A stretch of DNA of 7,153 nucleotides from Synechococcales cyanobacterium PMM_0002 (GTDB lineage: Bacteria > Cyanobacteriota > Cyanobacteriia > Elainellales > Elainellaceae), in the NCBI GenBank assembly GCA_949127925.1, contig CASBQX010000265.1, forward strand, positions 1 to 7,153, in the 5' to 3' direction. The notes beneath the pieces are model-generated. The model did not search any database. It worked only from the letters and a program-made list of their open reading frames with translations, and was not told the DNA's origin. Below are positions 1 through 4,874 of this stretch, in pieces; positions within the stretch are counted from its first letter, which is position 1; each line of letters begins with the position of its first letter. The position numbers and the translations under genes were made by a program.

Positions 1-91
1 CAGGCAAATTGTACTGGGAATTCATCTTTGCAGTACTAAATATGGTTTGGTAGACGTCATCCTTGTTAGCAGTGTAGAGACTTAATCTTAA

Positions 92-238
92 AAGATTCGG
101 TTCTTTACACTACAGGAGACTTGGAATTTGGCGGAGAAACTAGGGGTAACTACTGAAAGGGTGGCAGACACAATCTTAAAAAATCTGTTTAGTAGCGGGA
201 ATATACGGGGAAAATCAATCGGCAAAAACAAGTTTTAA
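92..238 (+). pseudogene. Possible remnant of a winged-helix DNA-binding protein (C-terminal end only)
   Basis: This frame is open for 48 codons after a TAA at 89-91 and ends in TAA at 236-238. It has no credible ATG start. The middle reads LAEKLGVTTERVADTILKNL, a pattern like a helix-turn-helix (short helix, Gly-Val turn, Thr/Ser-capped recognition helix), followed by a Gly-rich, basic end (GNIRGKSIGKNKF) that could be a wing. I infer the truncated 3' end of a gene whose front is lost or frameshifted; the same frame is open from position 2 to the stop at 89. The family cannot be named. Chance is a real alternative because the stretch is short. Confidence 0.28.
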
Positions 239-565
239 ATTAATTCTTTAACGAAATTCTTAGGATCTACACAAAACATCCTCTCAGTGGTTGCGATCTT
301 CATCAATCCTGAGATGACTCTAACATCTCCAATGCCGCACTGCAAAATCTACCTACGAATTCAGTAGTTAATGTGTATTTTTAGAAATTTCTCCGTAGTG
401 ATACAGAAAACTCAAAAGGATGCTTGCTCTGTTCTAAGGAGCTGACGGTCAATCCAACGACAAGAGTTGTTCAACGACTTGAGCAGTAGACATCCGAGTA
501 GTAGACAATTGGCACGAGTAGCCTGAACCAAACCGATGCGGGTATGGGGAGCTACGGCATTGGCT

Positions 566-594
566 TAGACGAGAATATAAAGGTTAGGTATAGT
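566..594 (+). promoter_or_regulatory. Candidate sigma-70-type promoter for the permease gene
   Basis: TAGACG at 566-571 (4 of 6 matches to TTGACA) and TATAGT at 589-594 (5 of 6 matches to TATAAT) are separated by exactly 17 bp. Transcription would start near 601, giving a leader of about 95 nt before the ATG at 696. The assignment rests only on consensus matching in an AT-rich region. Confidence 0.35.
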
Positions 595-695
595 ATTCGT
601 GTACTGAGTATGCCATAGCGATGGTGGATGAAACCTGATACAGTCCAGTTAGATCTGCACACCGTTCCTCCGCGCTAGCGCTCAACCCTCAGCCC

Positions 696-1616
696 ATGGC
701 CAGTTCTCCATCCGTACCTGCCCGCCCGCGTCCGTCGCCAGACTGGCTACGGCACGCTACACCCTACCTGTTTTTGGCTCCTGCCGTACTGGTGTTAGCG
801 CTGACGATCTTTTACCCAGCGCTGAATGCGTTTTATCTCAGCTTTACGCGCTACGAATACGACATCACCCAACCGCCAGAATGGGTAGGGCTAGAGAATT
901 TTCAGCGCCTCTGGGTCGATCCAATTTTTTGGCAAACCCTGCGCAATACATTGGTCTACCTAGTCGGGGTCGTGCCTGTGCTGGTGATATTGCCGCTGGG
1001 GCTGGCCATCTTGGTGAATCGGGCGCTGCCTGGAGTTCGCTGGTTTCGGGTGGCGTACTACACACCCGTGGTGATTTCGATGGTGGTGGCGGGGATCGCT
1101 TGGCGCTGGCTCTATGCCGAAACGGGGTTGCTCAACCAGCTGCTGCAATGGTTGCACCTATCTAGCGAAGGCGTTCCGTGGCTGACTAGCCCCACACTGT
1201 CCCTATTTAGCGTCATGGTGGTAACCGTTTGGAAAGGGTTGGGCTATTACATGGTGATTTACTTAGCCGGGTTGCAGTCAATTCCAGCCGATTTGTATGA
1301 AGCGGCGGCGATCGACGGTTCCGTCGGGTGGCGCAAACACTGGGACATTACGGTGCCGCTCATGAAGCCTTATTTATTTTTGGTGGCAGTAATCTCGGCG
1401 ATTTCGGCCACCAAGGTATTTGAAGAGGTGTTTATTATGACCCAAGGAGGCCCGCGCAATAGCTCGAAAACGATTGTGTACTACGTTTACGAGCGCGCCT
1501 TTCAAGACCTGGAAATGAGCTACGCCTGCACAATTGGGTTAGTCATGTTTTTGCTGATTTTAGGGCTGTCGATGCTGCGGTTGGCCATCAGTAAAGATCC
1601 GGCGGCGATCGCCTAG
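696..1616 (+). CDS. Sugar-type ABC transporter permease (MalF/UgpA family), inner membrane
   Basis: This 306-residue protein matches the MalF/UgpA-type permeases of binding-protein-dependent sugar importers. It starts with a Pro/Arg-rich cytoplasmic tail (1-21) and then has about six hydrophobic segments, near residues 22-48, 83-108, 118-140, 165-190, 225-245 and 273-297. The EAA loop that docks on the ATPase is clear: YEAAAIDGSV at 201-210, followed by WDITVPLMKP at 216-225. Other family signatures are GLENF (65-69), YYTPVVIS (121-128) and the MTQGGP block (248-253). The ATG at 696 is the first possible start after an in-frame TGA at 636-638, but no strong ribosome binding site precedes it. 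No partner permease, substrate-binding protein or ATPase is in the window, and the next gene converges on it, so downstream co-transcription is unlikely here. The substrate (sugar, glycerol phosphate or an osmolyte such as glucosylglycerol) cannot be told from this subunit. The stop codon overlaps the end of a HIP1-containing GGCGATCGCC. Confidence 0.93.
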   Translation: MASSPSVPARPRPSPDWLRHATPYLFLAPAVLVLALTIFYPALNAFYLSFTRYEYDITQPPEWVGLENFQRLWVDPIFWQTLRNTLVYLVGVVPVLVILPLGLAILVNRALPGVRWFRVAYYTPVVISMVVAGIAWRWLYAETGLLNQLLQWLHLSSEGVPWLTSPTLSLFSVMVVTVWKGLGYYMVIYLAGLQSIPADLYEAAAIDGSVGWRKHWDITVPLMKPYLFLVAVISAISATKVFEEVFIMTQGGPRNSSKTIVYYVYERAFQDLEMSYACTIGLVMFLLILGLSMLRLAISKDPAAIA

Positions 1617-1620
1617 AGCG

Positions 1621-1636
1621 AGTTTTGAGTTTTGGG
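1621..1636 (+). repeat. Heptamer repeat unit (AGTTTTG x2), STRR-like
   Basis: Two tandem copies of AGTTTTG followed by GG lie four bases after the permease stop. The same 16 bases occur exactly in reverse complement at 3793-3808. Short tandem heptamer repeats (STRR) are a known class in cyanobacterial intergenic DNA, and this looks like a minimal member. Confidence 0.6.
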
Positions 1637-1639
1637 TCA

Positions 1640-1660
1640 GGGCATGGCAGTGCCATGCCC
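1640..1660. repeat. Perfect intergenic palindrome between convergent genes; possible bidirectional transcript end
   Basis: GGGCATGGCA and TGCCATGCCC are perfect 10-bp arms around one central base, so either strand's RNA can form a strong hairpin. It sits between the permease stop (1616) and the rca stop (1679), where it could stabilise or end both transcripts. No T-run follows on either strand, so it is not a canonical intrinsic terminator. The adjoining TGCCCCTAC (1656-1664) is shared with the larger inverted repeat at 3653-3725, which suggests a dispersed cyanobacterial palindrome family. Confidence 0.7.
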
Positions 1661-1678
1661 CTACAGGATGGGATACTG

Positions 1679-2980
1679 CTAGCCCTTGCCGCCGCGTTGC
1701 ACCATCACCTCTGCCACCCGACGGCGATCGCTATCAATCCCAACAATTCGCACATAGTCATGAGCATGTTCGTTTAGGCAGGTGTCAAGCGCGGCGATCG
1801 CCTCTGCGGCATGGCCTTGATACATGCCAAAGCACTGCCAGGAGCCGACCCGAAACCGCCGCTCGTCCACATACTCTACCGCTAGGCGCAGCCCCTGACT
1901 GAGCAGGCTGGTGATATCGGTGGCGATCGCCCCACTTACCTTAGAGGACATGGTGGTTTGACCATTAGCGGGTTTGATCGCGTTAGGCACATCGTTAGAG
2001 CTGCCGTAAGAGGCAAAGTATTCGCCTGACGGGTTGGCAGCGGACGGTTTCAGCGGTGCCTTTGCCGCCGAAGTTGAGCTAGAACGCGATCGCGGTGTTT
2101 GCAGCACTTCGTTGTATTCGGCCACTAGGCGCAGTTCACGAATCCGTTCCTGCTCGCGCACCAAGGCATTACCGATTTCAATTAAATGCGCCAACCTGAC
2201 GTCGGGCGGCTGGAATTCCTGCGGTTTCCCGTCGCTATGCACCACTTTTTGCGAGACTTTATCAATCCCAATGTCGTAAATCATTTTACGGATTTGCTCG
2301 TCATAGAGCCGCGATCGCACCGCGCCAAAAAAGTCGGTTGCCTGGTCAGGGAAGGTATCGACCAGCTTTTCCACCTCCACAGCAGGCACCCCATCTGCCT
2401 CAAAAATTCCGGTCACAATTCCGAGGCGATCGGCTCGCGTCGGATCCCAAAAAAACTTCTCCATCCGGCCATCGCGAATCAGCGGCGCATACAGAGTGGC
2501 AAAGTCATTGCCCGTGACAATGATCGGAATCCGCTGCGTGGGTTCGGCGTCATAGCTGCCCGGTAGCTGCACATTGGTCGGGTTGTCCGCAATATTCATT
2601 AGCGTGGCGTTGACCAACTGGGTGTTGACGGTGTACTGCGTACTCGAATCAACCCGCCCAATTCCAGCGTCCACATCATTGATCATCAGCACCGCCATGC
2701 GGCCATGCACCCGGCTCCACTCCCCCGCCTCCCGGTAGCGCAGCCGAATCAGCCGCGCCGGATCGCCCGCATCAGGGCTTTCCAATTCACCCGCCGACAT
2801 AAATACGGCACCCAAGCCCATCCGCTTAAACACCAGTTCACACATAAAGGTTTTACCTTCACCCTTACGCCCGTGCAGCCCCAAAATTAACGGCACTTTG
2901 ACGTTGGGCAAATCCAAAAAGTTTTTGGTGATGTGGACGGCAAGGCGATCGAGGAACGGGGGGGGAATGTAGAAAGCCAT
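1679..2980 (-). CDS. rca: Rubisco activase, AAA+ ATPase with C-terminal Rubisco small-subunit-like (SSUL) domain
   Basis: Rca is the ATP-driven remodeller that releases tight-binding sugar phosphates from Rubisco active sites in the cytosol or carboxysome. The 433-residue protein has three parts. The AAA+ core (about 1-290) carries Walker A GRKGEGKT (37-44), Walker B LMINDVD (98-104), sensor-1 IVTGND (154-159) and the RDGRMEKFFW block (169-178) that holds the likely arginine finger. A Ser/Ala/Pro-rich linker covers about 292-348. The SSUL domain (about 349-433) contains EYVDERRFRVGSWQCF (369-384), ALDTCLNEH (397-405) and VRIVGID (410-416), closely resembling the SSUL repeats of CcmM. Two cysteines in SSUL (383, 401) lie near the positions of the CcmM redox pair. 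SSUL-bearing Rca is typical of many beta-cyanobacteria. The ATG at 2980 has no obvious Shine-Dalgarno sequence. The gene follows the SGNH hydrolase by 24 bp, suggesting co-transcription. Confidence 0.97.
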   Translation of the reverse strand: MAFYIPPPFLDRLAVHITKNFLDLPNVKVPLILGLHGRKGEGKTFMCELVFKRMGLGAVFMSAGELESPDAGDPARLIRLRYREAGEWSRVHGRMAVLMINDVDAGIGRVDSSTQYTVNTQLVNATLMNIADNPTNVQLPGSYDAEPTQRIPIIVTGNDFATLYAPLIRDGRMEKFFWDPTRADRLGIVTGIFEADGVPAVEVEKLVDTFPDQATDFFGAVRSRLYDEQIRKMIYDIGIDKVSQKVVHSDGKPQEFQPPDVRLAHLIEIGNALVREQERIRELRLVAEYNEVLQTPRSRSSSTSAAKAPLKPSAANPSGEYFASYGSSNDVPNAIKPANGQTTMSSKVSGAIATDITSLLSQGLRLAVEYVDERRFRVGSWQCFGMYQGHAAEAIAALDTCLNEHAHDYVRIVGIDSDRRRVAEVMVQRGGKG

Positions 2981-3004
2981 GGGGTAGAAGGTAAGGGATT
3001 GGAG

Positions 3005-3631
3005 TTATGGGCTGAAGCGATCGGCAAACCAGGTATTCCAACTCGGCCAGTTCAATACCAGTTGGGCGAGTTCGCAGTAGCCAGCGGCGTCGGGGTGTGC
3101 GCCATCGCGCGATCGCACCTCTCGCATCCAGATTGGCGATTTGTGCAGGGGCGTAAATACATCTAGATACGGAATCTCAAACCCTTTACACATCTGCTGT
3201 TGGGCTTGCACCAGCTCAGCAATCCGCTGATTTTGCTCGGCATTGGCCAGCGGCGGTGGACTCACCATCAACACCGAATAGCGCCGTTTTGCCACCAATA
3301 ACATCATGCCCGCATAGCGCAGAGAATCGGGTGTGGGGACTCGCACCCGGCCTTGCTCCCAGGTCGTATCGTTCGCCCCAAACGAGAACACGACTCGACC
3401 ATCGCACGCGTCCGGCAGCCGTGCCAGCACTTCAAACTGCCAGCGTAACCCAATATCTGCACTCGTCTCCCGGCGAATACCCAAGTTGTAGTAGGTCAGG
3501 GAAATCCCTTGCTGCCCGACAAAGTGCTGCCCCACAAACTGACAGACGCGACCCGTCCAGCCCAGCAGCATCGAATCGCCCGTGCCATTGACAAATGAAT
3601 CGCCGACAAAACAAATCCGGATATCCTTCAT
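3005..3631 (-). CDS. SGNH/GDSL-type serine hydrolase of unknown substrate
   Basis: From the ATG at 3631 this is a 208-residue protein with all four SGNH hydrolase blocks. Block I is FVGDSF with nucleophile Ser12. Block II has Gly51 in YNLGIRR. Block III is GAND with Asn87. Block V is DGAH with Asp176 and His179. Such enzymes are esterases, lipases, thioesterases or carbohydrate deacetylases; no signal peptide is seen, so it is probably cytoplasmic. The substrate cannot be inferred. A TTG at 3652 would add seven residues, but the family fold begins directly at KDIRICFVGDS, so the ATG is preferred; neither has a clear ribosome binding site. The gene lies between rbcS and rca on the same strand, 24 bp from rca and about 200 bp from rbcS, with an inverted repeat in its leader. 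A link to Rubisco is suggested by position only. Confidence 0.9.
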   Translation of the reverse strand: MKDIRICFVGDSFVNGTGDSMLLGWTGRVCQFVGQHFVGQQGISLTYYNLGIRRETSADIGLRWQFEVLARLPDACDGRVVFSFGANDTTWEQGRVRVPTPDSLRYAGMMLLVAKRRYSVLMVSPPPLANAEQNQRIAELVQAQQQMCKGFEIPYLDVFTPLHKSPIWMREVRSRDGAHPDAAGYCELAQLVLNWPSWNTWFADRFSP

Positions 3632-3652
3632 GGTGAATGCTGATAAAGACAA

Positions 3653-3725
3653 ATCGTAGGGGCAGGTTTGAGCAGAATCTGTCAGCCAAAGCCGATGGGA
3701 TATCTGTTAAACCTGCCCCTACGAT
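3653..3725. repeat. Inverted repeat with 17-bp perfect arms (dispersed palindrome or MITE-like)
   Basis: ATCGTAGGGGCAGGTTT (3653-3669) and its exact reverse complement (3709-3725) enclose 39 bases. The stem can extend inwards with one bulged base through CAGA (3673-3676) and TCTG (3703-3706). On the minus strand it lies about 110 nt after the rbcS stop and ends about 20 nt before the hydrolase ATG, so it may stabilise or attenuate the rbc transcript and separate it from hydrolase-rca. No clear target-site duplication is seen at its ends. The GTAGGGGCA core is also at the 1640-1660 palindrome, arguing for a dispersed family. Confidence 0.75.
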
Positions 3726-3749
3726 GACTTAGGAATCAGAATTTAAAGT

Positions 3750-3816
3750 AAGTTCTAAAGTTTGAGTTTGGAGTTTTGCAGTCAGCAATCAGCCCAAAAC
3801 TCAAAACTTGGAACTT
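3750..3816. repeat. Imperfect inverted heptamer-type repeat downstream of rbcS
   Basis: AAGTTCTAAAGTTTGAGTTT begins a 24-base arm at 3750-3773 that pairs imperfectly with 3793-3816, leaving a loop of about 19 bases. The right arm contains CCCAAAACTCAAAACT (3793-3808), the exact reverse complement of 1621-1636. It starts 17 bases beyond the rbcS stop in the direction of transcription, where a hairpin could protect the mRNA 3' end. No T-run follows, so it is not called a terminator. Confidence 0.5.
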
Positions 3817-3832
3817 AAAACTCACTCATGCC

Positions 3833-4189
3833 TTAGTAGCGGTAGCCGCCGCTGGTGCTGTTGTTTTGGTTGGGCTTGTGCACGATGAAGCTCATCACCT
3901 GGCACTGCTTGATGTTGTCAAATGCCACTACCCGGATGTAGCAGTTAGAAAACTCAGAGCGGCACTGTTGCACTTCGCTCAGCACTTCTTGAGGAGAAGA
4001 GCAGCTAAACATAGGCAGTTTCCACATCGTCCAATAGCAGGTTTCTGCTGCGGAATCTTCGTTGAACTCAATGCAGGGGAAGAAGCCGTTATCGATGGTG
4101 TACTGGATCTGCCGTGCTACTTGCGCATCCGTCAGCGGCGGCAAGTAGGAAAAAGTCTCGTAGTGAATCTCTTTTGGTAGGGTCTTCAT
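3833..4189 (-). CDS. rbcS: Ribulose-1,5-bisphosphate carboxylase/oxygenase small subunit
   Basis: RbcS caps the two ends of the RbcL octamer in the L8S8 holoenzyme. The 118-residue protein shows the family features in order: the N-terminal ETFSYLPPLT (11-20), QIQYTIDNGFFPCIEF (27-42), the hallmark YWTMWKLPMF (52-61), and CYIRVVAFD (83-91) leading to MSFIVHKP (99-106). The C-terminal tail QNNSTSGGYRY (108-118) is longer than the usual short ending of cyanobacterial RbcS, so the protein is slightly longer than normal. The gene is third in rbcL-rbcX-rbcS, starting 35 nt after the rbcX stop. Its ribosome binding site is duplicated (see 4191-4212). Confidence 0.98.
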   Translation of the reverse strand: MKTLPKEIHYETFSYLPPLTDAQVARQIQYTIDNGFFPCIEFNEDSAAETCYWTMWKLPMFSCSSPQEVLSEVQQCRSEFSNCYIRVVAFDNIKQCQVMSFIVHKPNQNNSTSGGYRY

Positions 4190-4190
4190 G

Positions 4191-4212
4191 ATGTCCTCAA
4201 TATGTCCTCAAT
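4191..4212 (-). promoter_or_regulatory. Tandemly duplicated ribosome binding site of rbcS
   Basis: In the coding direction ATTGAGGACAT occurs twice in perfect tandem, one base before the rbcS ATG. Each copy holds a GAGGA Shine-Dalgarno core. The proximal core is about 4 nt from the ATG, closer than ideal, and the distal core about 15 nt away, further than ideal. Which one is used, or whether both assist, cannot be told by reading. Confidence 0.75.
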
Positions 4213-4224
4213 GAGTATGCTTGG

Positions 4225-4659
4225 CTATTCTGCGGAACCGTCCGATTGGTTCGTCAGCGTTGAATCGGTCGGATCTGGAGATGGGGTTTCTGGTTCTGGG
4301 TGTGCCCTAGAGGCATCTGGATCAGTTTGCGTCATTCGCTCCAATTGCTGACAGCGTTGCTGCGTGTTGGCTTGCTGAATACCTGTTCGAAGCATTTCTG
4401 GCAGGTATTCGGCAACCTCTTCGGCAATGTGTTCACGAACAGTCAAAATGCGAAAGGCTAGCGCTCGATCTTCTGTAAACAGAACTTCAAGGTACGCTTC
4501 ACTATTCTCAATTCGCTCTCGCCGAGAGAATTCGTGCAGCCGTAGCGATCGCGGCGGGTCAGTTTCACTTAGCTGATCCATCACCGTTCGCATCGCCTGA
4601 TAGGTCAAGTAGCTAATCAGCGTTTTGGTCGTATCTTTCGCAATCTGCTTCAGATCCAT
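4225..4659 (-). CDS. rbcX: Rubisco assembly chaperone RbcX
   Basis: RbcX is a small helical homodimer that clamps the C-terminal tail of folded RbcL and promotes assembly of the L8 core before RbcS binds. From the ATG at 4659 the protein has 144 residues and begins MDLKQIAKDTTKTLISYL, as expected of the family. Residues known from RbcX studies to form the central peptide-binding groove and the RbcL contact surfaces are in register: Tyr17, Tyr20, Gln29, Glu32, Ile50 and Arg70. The helical core ends near residue 110 and is followed by a Pro/Ser/Thr/Asp-rich, probably disordered tail. The target motif EIKFEF is present at the RbcL C-terminus in this window. An upstream TTG at 4695 would add 12 non-conserved residues and is rejected. 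No strong Shine-Dalgarno precedes the ATG, so translation may depend on coupling or leader structure. Confidence 0.97.
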   Translation of the reverse strand: MDLKQIAKDTTKTLISYLTYQAMRTVMDQLSETDPPRSLRLHEFSRRERIENSEAYLEVLFTEDRALAFRILTVREHIAEEVAEYLPEMLRTGIQQANTQQRCQQLERMTQTDPDASRAHPEPETPSPDPTDSTLTNQSDGSAE

Positions 4660-4739
4660 TGGGGGGAAGATGAATGGGGAAGGATGTGTGCACAAAGCAC
4701 GGGCTTAGCCAATAGCTGAACCGTATTAGCTCCGTGGAA

Positions 4740-4842
4740 ATCAACTAACCGCAGAACTAGGATGAATGATTTTACTCCTAATGCTGCTCCTGGATGAAGG
4801 AATCGCAGCAGACCTGTTTCATCCTTCATCCGGCTAGTTGAT
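4740..4842. repeat. Nested inverted repeats between rbcL and rbcX
   Basis: The 215-bp gap between rbcL and rbcX contains GGATGAAGGA (4792-4801) and its exact reverse complement (4822-4831) with a 20-base loop. An outer pair, ATCAACTAACCG (4740-4751) and CGGCTAGTTGAT (4831-4842), matches at 11 of 12 positions and can form a long-range stem around it. A 6-bp pairing, TGCTGC (4782-4787) with GCAGCA (4805-4810), links the loop to bases outside the inner stem. The RNA could therefore hold alternative structures that set mRNA stability or relative expression of rbcL versus rbcX-rbcS. No T-run follows, so a simple terminator is not supported. Confidence 0.65.
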
Positions 4843-4874
4843 AGATCCAGAAACCTCTATCCCTCAACCGTTCA

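Larger units (their letters stand above)
1..695. other. Gene-poor, AT-richer region upstream of the permease gene
   Basis: No convincing complete gene is seen in these 695 bases on either strand. The region is visibly more AT-rich than the genes that follow and has no HIP1 octamer. It contains short open stretches with protein-like composition: minus strand 109 to 1 (36 codons, leaving the window), plus strand 92-238 (listed separately), minus strand 348-235 (37 codons) and minus strand 564-412 (50 codons). None has a clear start codon and ribosome binding site. They could be decayed gene ends or chance. An imperfect 16-bp direct repeat (AGACTTAATCTTAAAA at 78-93 and AGACACAATCTTAAAA at 166-181, 14 of 16 identical) and a small dyad (AATCTT-AA-AAGATT, 84-97) also lie here. 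A perfect 10-bp palindrome GCGCTAGCGC is at 672-681, just before the permease start. Confidence 0.6.

Noticed and set aside
412..564. A 50-codon minus-strand open stretch in the left gene-poor region
   Set aside because: It has no ATG start, no ribosome site and no family resemblance; an open run of this length is not rare by chance.
881..1165. A 94-codon plus-strand frame inside the permease gene
   Set aside because: It overlaps the permease in another frame and is Gly/Ala-rich as expected of a GC-rich shadow.
1640..1672. Canonical intrinsic terminator between permease and rca
   Set aside because: The hairpin is strong, but no T-run follows on either strand, so it is reported only as a palindrome.
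2186..2566. A 126-codon plus-strand frame opposite rca
   Set aside because: It is antisense to the AAA+ core and has no independent coding signal.
3632..3652. Alternative TTG start adding 7 residues to the SGNH hydrolase
   Set aside because: The fold begins right after the ATG at 3631, and the TTG abuts the inverted repeat with no ribosome binding site.
3776..4180. A 134-codon plus-strand frame opposite rbcS
   Set aside because: It is a shadow of rbcS plus the adjacent repeats, with no ribosome binding site or recognisable domain.
4660..4695. Alternative TTG start adding 12 residues to RbcX
   Set aside because: The added residues (Pro/Phe-rich) are not part of the family, and MDLKQIAKDT at 4659 is the usual beginning.
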